From Armatimonadota bacterium (GTDB lineage Bacteria > Armatimonadota > UBA5829 > JAUSEB01): 64,000 bases of DNA. The stretch lies in NCBI GenBank assembly GCA_030649165.1, contig JAUSGG010000102.1, forward strand, positions 17,299 through 81,298, given 5' to 3'. A program made the translations under genes and the position numbers. Under the pieces are notes generated by a model. The model saw only the letters and a program-made list of their open reading frames with translations, did no database searches and was not told the DNA's origin. Position 1 is the first letter of the stretch; the number at the start of each line of letters is the position of its first letter. This document shows positions 1 to 8,562 of the stretch, piece after piece.

Positions 1-3000
1 GGGTCAGCCGCCTCATTGTCGAGAGACGAATCGGCGGCAAAGAACCGGCACGAGTGTATGACGTACAACGGATTCGGTAGGTCAGCGGCCCGCACGTTGA
101 CTGAGCACACGGCGCCTGTCCGGAAGTTCGCGCCAGTTGGCCACGTCAGATTCCGGTTTATCAGATCGTCTATCCGAACGTAGATGGAACCGGGCGCCTG
201 GCCGTCCGCGTCCGTATATGTCACCGAGTAAGTGAACATAGTGCCGCGGTTCCCGAATATCGGACTGACGGTCGGGTTGGACAGGACCGGCTTCGTGTTC
301 ACGATAAGTGTGTAATCCGCCGTCGAGGATGTGGGGAACCTCGTTGACACCCAGCCGTCGGAGGCCTCGAAGTGGAACCGGTAGGTTCCCGGGGTAAGGT
401 TGATCGACGCCGAGTTCATGATAGCGCCTGTCGCGAAATCCGTACTCGTCGTTGACAGGACAAGCGTTTGCGGCGCGGCGCCGGAGATCTCTATAACAAC
501 ACGGCAGTAGCCCTGCACGCCGTCGTGATACGAGGGCGGGTTGTTATCCGCGTCCCGGTACCTGACCTGGAAAGCGTACTGCTGACCGCTCCGACCGTGA
601 TAGCGGCCAGTCGCGGGATCGCGTGGAGTGTTTACAACGTCGAAGGACACGCCCGAGTTATTCCTGGCGTCGAGCGCCGGAGCGCGGTTCCCCGGCGGGG
701 CCTGGTTGATCATAACCGGGCCCTGGAACTCAGTTGGGGTTATGCCCGGGGCCGGCAATCTGACGGACATGTCTACTCCGCTGACGGTGGCGACAGCCGA
801 GAAGTGATACTGATGGGATCCCTCCAGCAGCGTCGGCACGACCAGTTCAAAGCCTGTGCCGTGATACACGTAAGCGGTTGTCACCGCGGCGGGCAAAGGC
901 GTTCCGAGGGTGATGACGCCCGTGTTGAAGTCATAGGCGCCTCCGGTCCCGCTGCTATAGTAGTTGACGCCGTTTGGAGACGGCGTATCGAACACGCCGA
1001 GCACGCCGCTCACCACATCCTTGTTTACGGTTACCGTGTTTCTTGTGGCGCCGATGTTGACGAAAGGCGTCATTCTCGCGGCGTAGGAAGACTCCGACGG
1101 TATCCGCTTCCTCATGTTCGCTCCGCCGATTTGGTAAGTGTCCCCGGCCGCTACCCCGTCCGTCAGGAGCGCGCTGGCTCCGACGGTGATCGTATTGGCA
1201 GTGTTGGTCGTGATCACGTGGGTCTTGCCCTTGGCGCTGCCCGACGTGAACTGCAGGACCTTTCCCTTGAGCTGGTCCGCGGTCCAGGTCTTGGTAGTGT
1301 CGGTTATGGTCGAGGCGGTCACGCCTGAGGCGCTGATTGTTCCGGTTATCAGTGTCTCTGTTGCGTTATCGACCCAGAGCATCGGATAGCCAATCTTAGG
1401 CGGATCGCCGTCCGTGTCGGTGTAGATAACGCAATAGGTGATAGCTTGACCGACCGGCGCTCTCGGCGTGGTCCCCGGGTTGGGGTACCCGAGAGTCAGC
1501 GTTTGGAGGTCGTTTACGAATGGATCCTGTATGTCTGTGATCTCTCTGATCGGCTCCGGCGAGTTTCTCGGACCGCCGGCGTCGAACAGAGCGTAGCCCG
1601 AGCCGTCAGAGGCCTCGAAGTGATAACGATGGAATCCGGTGGCCAATTTGGTGATATACCTGTAGGTAACGCCCTGCGTATAGTCCGGCGTGCCGACAGC
1701 CGTGGAGGTCATGTTGTACGGCTGGCTGTCGATGTAAACCCGCACGTACTGCGGGGCCTGACCCAGGCGACCGTCCGTATCCTTGTAGGTCACGGTATAG
1801 GTAAAGTCTTCCGTGGAATTACCCACGCTTGGAGTCACCCGTCCACCGGTAAGCGTCGGCGGAGTGTTGTGGCCTATTGCCAGAGGTCCATCGATACAGA
1901 ACCAATAGTCGGCGGTGATAATATCGTCGGGATCGTTCGGCTGCCGGAAGATCAGCTTACCGTCCACGTAGTCAATGTAGTACAATCCTTCGTGGAAGTA
2001 CTCGATCCTGGCCTGCACTCCCGGGGGCATCGCCTTTCCCAGATGAACCACCCCGGCGGCCTTATCGTACCAGCTATTCGCGCCGTCCGGCGGCTCATTG
2101 TAGTAGTCGATGAACTGATACACGTCACGATCGCCGCGCACCGCGATGATGCGGGAAATCTCGGAAGTATCGACGTCGACTTCGTTCATATTCCTGACCG
2201 GCCGCGGGGATGATATCGAGACGTAGTCTCGCTGCAGCAAGACGCCGTTCTTATAGATTTGCGGGTCGGGGATGACGCCGACTGGGGCAGGCGACGAAAT
2301 CGGCAGCGGGCCGACTATCAGCGTCGGCGCGATAGACGTAATTTCGATTGTGCAGCCAGTCCCCGACCCGCCGGAAGTCGCCTGGCCGGCCCCGATCGTA
2401 TATCCGCTTCCGGTGGCGTAGAGCCTCAAAATCGCTACCGCGTTGTTTGATGATGTTTCGACGACCTCGACCCGGCCTCCAATGCCTCCCGTCACGCTCA
2501 AAACATCGCCGATGGCGTAGCCGGTCCCTCCCGTGGTGGGAACGGACTCAACTGCGCCGATGACACCCGACGCTTTCCACGCGAACGGGTATATCGTGTT
2601 CTCGGCGTCTTCCGGCTCGAGGATTTCCTCTCCAATGTCCCGGATGCCGGGATGGTTGCCGTCCGCGACGATGTCAACGCCTGGAATCTCCGGGCCACTG
2701 TCCCACACGCCGTTAGCGTTGACGTCCGTATACAGCTCGCCCGGATCGTAGAGACTGTTGGCGTTCATATCCACGAAAGGCTCCGGCTGATCCAGCAGCG
2801 CCATCGCGGAGCCGGACACAGTCGGACTATAGACCGCCGAGAGGGTGCCGTCATTCGCTTCGAAGCAGTATACGTAATGCTCGACCGGATCACCCGGGTC
2901 TTCGGCGCCGCCGAGTCTGGTTTCGTATTGATACACGACCCCGTCCGTATAGACCATGTCGGCGGGATCGCGCTTGACCATCGGGTTACCGGCGGTCCAG

Positions 3001-6000
3001 GTTATGCCTTCCGCCGTGTAGGTTACGTATACGTCTTTCGTCTGGTCGGGCAAATCCTGCGAAAGTGTCAATATTCCAGTCACGAGATCGAATGAATCCA
3101 GATAGTTGGTTCCGGTGGTGGACGCGCTGGTCCAGACCCCATCCACCGAGAGGACAGGGATATTAACCAATGCTACGTGCGTCGCGTCGGTTGGTCTCAC
3201 GCGCTGTAAAGTGTATTGCACGGGCTGGGGCGACCTCTTCCCGATGTACACGTTGACGTAGCTTGGGGCCTTGTTATTCGGGTGGCTGTACGTAACCGTG
3301 TAGCTCCACAATGTGGCGCTTGTCGCGGACAGGTCATCCGAGAGGTGACCGTTCGTAAGCGTGGGACCTCCGACCGTAGTAATGACCGGTCCGGTAACCC
3401 AGTTGGTGCCGCCTTCCGGGAACTGAACCAGTTCTCCGCGGGAGGTCATCTCGACGTTGGTGGCGTAGCCCCAGTCGTCCTCGAACTCGAATTTGAACCG
3501 GCGGGTGCCGGGCTGAAGTACGAGACTCTCACGGGCGCTGAGGTCCGCGTAGTAATCGACTCCGTTCTTGAACTTCAGGTAGCCGTTCGGCCCGACCGGG
3601 TACGCCGGCGCCGAAGGGTCGGACGGGTACATCTGCACCATAATGACGCCGCCGTTTGCCAGCGTGCCGCCGTCGCGCGTCTGCAGGTACATCCATCCGC
3701 TGTACGGCCGCTGGTTATCCCCATCGGAATAGGTAATCGTGAAATGAAAAGCCGTGCCCTGCGTGCCGGAAGTCGGGGTGACCGTCGGGTTGCTCAGCAC
3801 AGGCGTCGTGTTCACGTAAGGACCGGGAATATGGTCGTTATTCCAGGCGTCCGCTTTCTTGTACGGATCGTTGGGATCGGTCGGCGGGCCATCGCCTGGA
3901 ACGTTTTCGTCCTCATACCACACGTGTTTTTGTGGGTTCTGATTGTTCACGATCAGTCTTCCGTCCGGACGGACCGGAAAATGCGCTTTCCTGAGACCGT
4001 CGGACGCCTCGAAATAGTACGTGTGCGGTCCTTTTGGAAGTGTAGTGCGGAACCTGTATAGAACGCCGCGCGCGTAATCCATAGTTTGTCCGGGAATAGG
4101 CTCCATGTCGTATCCAACGTAAACGTGCGGATCAGCCGGCATCGGCATTCCGGGAGTGAACTCAACCGATCCTGACCTTCCGTGATCAGGAGCGTTGTTG
4201 ATGTAAACGCGGATCATCTTGGGCGAAATCCCCATATCCAGATCCGGGTAGGGCACATCGGGATCCTGGGACTTGTACTTCACGGTGAAGGTGAAGACCG
4301 TCGATGCCTTGCCCGCGGACGTTTGGGCGAACTCGTGATAGCCGTGTGCGAAGCCAACGCTCGATCCGTGGCCGGGATATCGGTAGTTAGGATTGTACGC
4401 GAAGTAATACGGTTCCAGGGTGCCGAGGAATATCCTTTCTTCGTAGGCGGTTGGCGCCGTCAGGCTCGGCCTCACTATCGGGTGTTCAGTGGAGCGATAG
4501 GGGTACCAGCCGTCGTCTTCGCCGGGCTGCCAGGTCATTATATCGGCATAGTACAGATTGTTGGATCCAAACCAGTCGCTCGTGCTGTATGGCGGATAAT
4601 GCTGCATAGTCCAGAAGTTGGGGGAAGAGCCGTACTGCCTATCTGTAACCCTTACTCTCTCATTGGGTATAAACGCTCTTTTCGTCCAGTCCTGTTCCTC
4701 GTCCATCAGATAATCGTCACAGCCGGCGAAGTAATAATGGAACCGACCCAGGGAGAGAGCTTCGTACATATTGTCGATAGGCCAATGCCACGGGCACGGA
4801 AACTGGGCGTCGGGATTGTCATCGTACATTTGAAATCCACCACTGGGCTCCACCCTATAGATGTATTCACAGCCCCAACCGGTGTAGTCATTGTCCGTCT
4901 CGTCCACTTTCTGCATAAAATAGGGCTGGTAATCCCCCGTTCCGAGCTTGTCCAGAAACAGAACGACACCGGTATTGAGCGTGTATTCAGGAGTGACGGA
5001 TGTCGGCAGCCAGGGATACGGCGGCATGTTTTTCACGTTGCTATACCAGACACGGAAGACGTAGGCTGTAGTGCCGGCCGCGTCATCAGGATGAAACGGA
5101 TCGTAAGGATCGTTGGAGTTCGGGAACTGGTAGTCGCGTTCGGGAGTCAGGGGGTTGTCGGCGCATCCTCCTTCGATGCAGAAAACGCCGTGGACCTGGT
5201 CATAGGCGCCGCCCTTGCCGTAGCGCGATTCACCCCCGCCGCGCGTGTAGACGACCCAGACGGTATTGTTCGGATTAGTGGGATCGCTCAGTACCCCACT
5301 CGGAAATGGCGAAACGGTAGTAAACACGGCGTTAGTGTAGTACAGCGCCAGGGGAGGAGGGCTAGGATTAGGGACATAGTTATTGACGAGCTGACCTCCA
5401 ACGGCGTAGTTAGTGCCTCGGGGATCACGTCCTACGTAAATAGCCGTGACGTCAATCAGCGGGAGTTCGGCGGGATCGGACGTTATGGTTATTTCTGTAA
5501 GGCTGGTCGGAATCACTTTCACCAGCTTCGCTTCCGGCCTGACGCTCGCCCCCCAGACCACGGGACCGCCAAGGTCGTTCAGCTTGACTTCACTGGGATC
5601 GCCCTCCGGTGTCGTTGCAGGCGTTAACGCGTAAAAATGGTACTTCAGGCTCGGAGGGTCGGTCACAACGAGGTCCGGGCAGTACACTACGCCGGGAACG
5701 CCGTTTGGCTTGTTCGCCAGGTTCAACCCCGGGCTGAGCCGCACGCGGTACGTGGCGCCGTCTCTGAAGCTGCCCTTGACGTGGCCCATATAGTAGAACT
5801 TCCCGGCAATCTCTAACCGGACGGGGCCAAGCGTGTATTGGACTGTCACTTTTCTGCCGGGCGTCGGGCTGTTCGTGTCTGTCAACACGATCCTGCCGAT
5901 GGACAGAGCGGACGCAGCCAGGTCCACCTCATACGTGATCGTCGAGTCAAGCGCGTCAACGATGCTTATCACTTCGTAGACCGGCGTAAGCCTGAGATAG

Positions 6001-6353
6001 ATTGTCGGGATGGTCGTGTCTCCCCCCAGCGTCTCAATCGTGGCGTCAGGCATCGTGTAGCCCAGGGCCTTATTGTTTGCATCGTCGGCGGCCGTTGATG
6101 ATGAGGATTCCCAAACGGTAGTCGTGGGGTTGACGACGAGAGGCGTCGCTTCCACATCCGGACTACTCAGCGGCCCCTTACCATCGGCGGAATCGTGCCA
6201 CACAACCGTATAACTATAAATGCTGTTTTCCGTGGCGGTGGCCGGCCAGACCGCGTTATTCTCAAGCACGCCGGCCGCCTGCGCCGACGCCCCCATGGCC
6301 AGCAGCGCCAGACACAGCGCGCCCAACATGCTTTGCTTTCGAAAGCTGTTCAT
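1..6353 (-). CDS. Giant secreted repeat protein (C-terminus beyond the window)
   Basis: The minus frame is open without a stop from an ATG at 6353 to the left edge, giving at least 2117 residues, so the gene is partial. It begins MNSFRKQSMLGALCLALLA and continues GASAQA, a clear signal peptide. The rest is a chain of beta-rich modules. Their recurring signatures are a strand like FTYTVTYKDTDG, then PQYVRVYID, then a closing LATGFHRYHFEASDG-type strand, seen near nucleotides 4000, 2880, 1600, 800 and 360. Two calcium-loop-like stretches (DMNANSLYDPGE and DVNANGVWDSGPE) lie near 2690-2780. No enzyme motif was recognised. It is probably an extracellular or cell-surface structural or adhesive protein, last in the secreted block after the subtilase. 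An AGAAGG lies directly against the ATG; the in-frame ATG at 6329 is an alternative start. Confidence 0.85.
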   Translation of the reverse strand, partial: MNSFRKQSMLGALCLALLAMGASAQAAGVLENNAVWPATATENSIYSYTVVWHDSADGKGPLSSPDVEATPLVVNPTTTVWESSSSTAADDANNKALGYTMPDATIETLGGDTTIPTIYLRLTPVYEVISIVDALDSTITYEVDLAASALSIGRIVLTDTNSPTPGRKVTVQYTLGPVRLEIAGKFYYMGHVKGSFRDGATYRVRLSPGLNLANKPNGVPGVVYCPDLVVTDPPSLKYHFYALTPATTPEGDPSEVKLNDLGGPVVWGASVRPEAKLVKVIPTSLTEITITSDPAELPLIDVTAIYVGRDPRGTNYAVGGQLVNNYVPNPSPPPLALYYTNAVFTTVSPFPSGVLSDPTNPNNTVWVVYTRGGGESRYGKGGAYDQVHGVFCIEGGCADNPLTPERDYQFPNSNDPYDPFHPDDAAGTTAYVFRVWYSNVKNMPPYPWLPTSVTPEYTLNTGVVLFLDKLGTGDYQPYFMQKVDETDNDYTGWGCEYIYRVEPSGGFQMYDDNPDAQFPCPWHWPIDNMYEALSLGRFHYYFAGCDDYLMDEEQDWTKRAFIPNERVRVTDRQYGSSPNFWTMQHYPPYSTSDWFGSNNLYYADIMTWQPGEDDGWYPYRSTEHPIVRPSLTAPTAYEERIFLGTLEPYYFAYNPNYRYPGHGSSVGFAHGYHEFAQTSAGKASTVFTFTVKYKSQDPDVPYPDLDMGISPKMIRVYINNAPDHGRSGSVEFTPGMPMPADPHVYVGYDMEPIPGQTMDYARGVLYRFRTTLPKGPHTYYFEASDGLRKAHFPVRPDGRLIVNNQNPQKHVWYEDENVPGDGPPTDPNDPYKKADAWNNDHIPGPYVNTTPVLSNPTVTPTSGTQGTAFHFTITYSDGDNQRPYSGWMYLQTRDGGTLANGGVIMVQMYPSDPSAPAYPVGPNGYLKFKNGVDYYADLSARESLVLQPGTRRFKFEFEDDWGYATNVEMTSRGELVQFPEGGTNWVTGPVITTVGGPTLTNGHLSDDLSATSATLWSYTVTYSHPNNKAPSYVNVYIGKRSPQPVQYTLQRVRPTDATHVALVNIPVLSVDGVWTSASTTGTNYLDSFDLVTGILTLSQDLPDQTKDVYVTYTAEGITWTAGNPMVKRDPADMVYTDGVVYQYETRLGGAEDPGDPVEHYVYCFEANDGTLSAVYSPTVSGSAMALLDQPEPFVDMNANSLYDPGELYTDVNANGVWDSGPEIPGVDIVADGNHPGIRDIGEEILEPEDAENTIYPFAWKASGVIGAVESVPTTGGTGYAIGDVLSVTGGIGGRVEVVETSSNNAVAILRLYATGSGYTIGAGQATSGGSGTGCTIEITSIAPTLIVGPLPISSPAPVGVIPDPQIYKNGVLLQRDYVSISSPRPVRNMNEVDVDTSEISRIIAVRGDRDVYQFIDYYNEPPDGANSWYDKAAGVVHLGKAMPPGVQARIEYFHEGLYYIDYVDGKLIFRQPNDPDDIITADYWFCIDGPLAIGHNTPPTLTGGRVTPSVGNSTEDFTYTVTYKDTDGRLGQAPQYVRVYIDSQPYNMTSTAVGTPDYTQGVTYRYITKLATGFHRYHFEASDGSGYALFDAGGPRNSPEPIREITDIQDPFVNDLQTLTLGYPNPGTTPRAPVGQAITYCVIYTDTDGDPPKIGYPMLWVDNATETLITGTISASGVTASTITDTTKTWTADQLKGKVLQFTSGSAKGKTHVITTNTANTITVGASALLTDGVAAGDTYQIGGANMRKRIPSESSYAARMTPFVNIGATRNTVTVNKDVVSGVLGVFDTPSPNGVNYYSSGTGGAYDFNTGVITLGTPLPAAVTTAYVYHGTGFELVVPTLLEGSHQYHFSAVATVSGVDMSVRLPAPGITPTEFQGPVMINQAPPGNRAPALDARNNSGVSFDVVNTPRDPATGRYHGRSGQQYAFQVRYRDADNNPPSYHDGVQGYCRVVIEISGAAPQTLVLSTTSTDFATGAIMNSASINLTPGTYRFHFEASDGWVSTRFPTSSTADYTLIVNTKPVLSNPTVSPIFGNRGTMFTYSVTYTDADGQAPGSIYVRIDDLINRNLTWPTGANFRTGAVCSVNVRAADLPNPLYVIHSCRFFAADSSLDNEAAD

Positions 6354-6470
6354 CCTTCTGTTTCCCTTCGACCTCTGTCCCGGCAAGTGTTGGGCATCCA
6401 ACTGAGCAGTCGGACCAACAACGATTGATATTCGTTCACTTAGGGCTTCACAAGTATGCCGGCGTAATAA

Positions 6471-6540
6471 CCTCACCCCAGCCCTCTCCTAGAAGGAGAG
6501 GGAGTTCCCCTCCTCGTAGGAGGGGGTTAGGGGGAGGTCC
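6471..6540. repeat. Dispersed palindromic repeat, CCCTCTCC/GGAGAGGG family
   Basis: Two GC-rich inverted repeats (CCCTCTCCTAGAAGGAGAGGG-like and CCCCTCCTCGTAGGAGGGG-like) lie between a CCTCACCCCA left end and a GGGGGAGGTCC right end. Related copies lie at 21019, 25165, 30026, 31715 and 50688. It sits in the 295-bp gap between two secreted-protein genes, where nothing else was found. Confidence 0.75.
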
Positions 6541-6648
6541 TGCTTTGAGATACGCTACCGTTGCTGCACCTAATCCCCGTTTGCCCTAAGACTTTTACTG
6601 CACGAACAGCGCCAATCCGCGGTTCGAGCGACTGTACGGACCTTTTCA

Positions 6649-8493
6649 TCACGGAGAGCCTGTAATAATGGCGGCGCCGAGCTGATCGATCGGCGGGATC
6701 ACCAGCTTACAGGGCACAAGAGCCTTCAACCAGTAACCGCGTCCCGGCACAAGCTGGGTGGTGCGGTCGCTGGAGCGGCCATACGCGCGCGCCGCCGTAT
6801 CGTACCAGAAAACCGTGGGCCTGATCCAACCGCGCTGCGTGGCAGTTTCCAGGCTCACTACTTCCGGAATGGGCAGACGCTCATTCAGCACCTGAATTCT
6901 GCCCCACGTAATGTTGTACACATAGGGATTGCCGAACATGTTCCAGCCTCCCTTGAGCCGTATCTGGAATGTCGAGTCTCCGGCCAGCGGAACCGCGCCA
7001 CTGAGGCTGACCGGCGCCCAGTTCTGGCCGGACGGCGGAACGATGTTGCTTCTCAACCAGTAGCCTTCTCCGGGCGTAAGCGTATCCACTTCGACATAGG
7101 TGTTGAGGGCCGGATCGAAGTGATACAGTTGAACATCACCCGGGGCCGTTCCGAAGGCGGCCTCCGGAGTCGGATCGGAAAAGTTGAAAGGAATCGAAAC
7201 CATCTGCAGTCCGTACACGTAGCGAAGACTCTGAGTCAGTGGAACGACTACGGAACGGCGAACCGTTTTAGCCGTCACGCCGGCGCCACTCGCGGTAATC
7301 GAGTAGACGAGCTCTCCGGCCACATCGCCGGTTGGCTTTATCGACCAGGAAACCTTGCCCTCGCTTTCAGGACCGACGGCCGTCAGCGTCTTGGTCGGCG
7401 TCTCGCCCGGCGCGAACTGCAGGCCGTCCGGAAGCGAAAGATAGAAAGACACACGGGACAGATCCAGATCATGGTAGAAGTTGTAAAGGTAGGAGTTGAC
7501 GGTGAACTCATCCGGCGATAGCCCCGCCACCGCTCCCTCGTCGTATTGCAGAGCGCGCGGCCCCTGAATGCTGACTCCAAAAGGATATCGCAGATCGCTC
7601 GTGGCGACTCCAACGCCGAAATAGGTCACGATGGTCCGCGTTTGATTGGGAGTCAGCCAAAGCGCGTTCCACCAGGCCGAAGTGGCGCGGTCGGTGATAG
7701 GCCTGTCGGGCACGATCGTATAGTTCCAAAGGGTGCTTACCAGCGGCCCCCACTGAGCAACCACGACCTTGTCCGGCGGCGTTGTGTCCTGACCTTTGAA
7801 CAGGTTTCGGGCTACCATTGTGGGGTTGTTGAGATCGTCGAAATAATCGATGTAGGTGGGAACGGCCTGGCTAGTGTATTCCGTCTCGGCGGGAATAGAG
7901 CCGTATCCGGGCGCAACCGCGTCCGGCCCGTCGTTGAAAAGGAGCATCTCGTCCCAGCTCAGTCTCAGGCCGACCTCGTGCCGGACTGCATCCGTGTTGG
8001 TCAGCTTGTACTCCATCCGGGCCATATCCCTGCGCAGATCTATCCTCATCTTGACGAGGATGCTGCCGTTGCTCTGATTCATCAACCAGTCGCCTCGCAC
8101 CGCCTGGCCGTCATCAACAACGAACGGAGCCAGGGCCCATCCACCCTGACTGGTATCGCCGATGATAATGTCCTTGCCCAGGTCGTTGATGCGGATGACC
8201 GCGTAGCCATGGCTGTCACGCGGAGTAAGCGAATTATAGTAGATCATATCCCCGCCGTCGTCTCCGGGAGTCTCGGGATCGCCTAGAACGGCTCCGAAGC
8301 TGTAGCGACAGGGAACGAGGTTGTAAACATTGTCGTCGAACGCGCCGAGCTTGACGGAGATGTACTCGTTCTGCGTCATCCTATAGACGCACTGAGCCGG
8401 CCCGGCCAGAAGAATTGTGGCGCATACCACAATCGTCAGCGCCAGCGCCGCGCCGGACCCCGCCTTACGTATCGCTCTTTCCTTAGATGTCAT
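6649..8493 (-). CDS. Secreted protein with C-terminal GWNM/GYWL module
   Basis: A 614-residue protein of unknown function. The ATG at 8493 is preferred over an upstream in-frame GTG (8505) because GAGGAG lies five bases before it. Residues about 10-35 form a signal peptide. The middle is beta-rich with no catalytic motif I recognise. The last ~180 residues carry a module with MVSIPFNF, YHFDPALNTYVEV, GEGYWLRSN, GGWNMFGNPY, a conserved GW(I/L)RP and GRGYWL. The same motif order ends the upstream subtilase (8563-11343), so the two probably share a surface- or partner-binding domain. It lies between the subtilase and the giant repeat protein on the same strand, consistent with one secreted-protein operon. 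Confidence 0.8.
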   Translation of the reverse strand: MTSKERAIRKAGSGAALALTIVVCATILLAGPAQCVYRMTQNEYISVKLGAFDDNVYNLVPCRYSFGAVLGDPETPGDDGGDMIYYNSLTPRDSHGYAVIRINDLGKDIIIGDTSQGGWALAPFVVDDGQAVRGDWLMNQSNGSILVKMRIDLRRDMARMEYKLTNTDAVRHEVGLRLSWDEMLLFNDGPDAVAPGYGSIPAETEYTSQAVPTYIDYFDDLNNPTMVARNLFKGQDTTPPDKVVVAQWGPLVSTLWNYTIVPDRPITDRATSAWWNALWLTPNQTRTIVTYFGVGVATSDLRYPFGVSIQGPRALQYDEGAVAGLSPDEFTVNSYLYNFYHDLDLSRVSFYLSLPDGLQFAPGETPTKTLTAVGPESEGKVSWSIKPTGDVAGELVYSITASGAGVTAKTVRRSVVVPLTQSLRYVYGLQMVSIPFNFSDPTPEAAFGTAPGDVQLYHFDPALNTYVEVDTLTPGEGYWLRSNIVPPSGQNWAPVSLSGAVPLAGDSTFQIRLKGGWNMFGNPYVYNITWGRIQVLNERLPIPEVVSLETATQRGWIRPTVFWYDTAARAYGRSSDRTTQLVPGRGYWLKALVPCKLVIPPIDQLGAAIITGSP

Positions 8494-8562
8494 TATTCTC
8501 CTCACCTGTTCCCTCTGTAGTAAGCCACGTCATCGCGGTCATTCGCCGAAACCTCGGACTAT

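Noticed and set aside
468..5627. Several long plus-strand open frames of 250-480 codons in the first 6 kb
   Set aside because: They are antisense to the single open minus frame, which has a signal peptide and domain repeats. The plus frames have Arg/Val/His-rich shadow composition, no ribosome sites and no domains.
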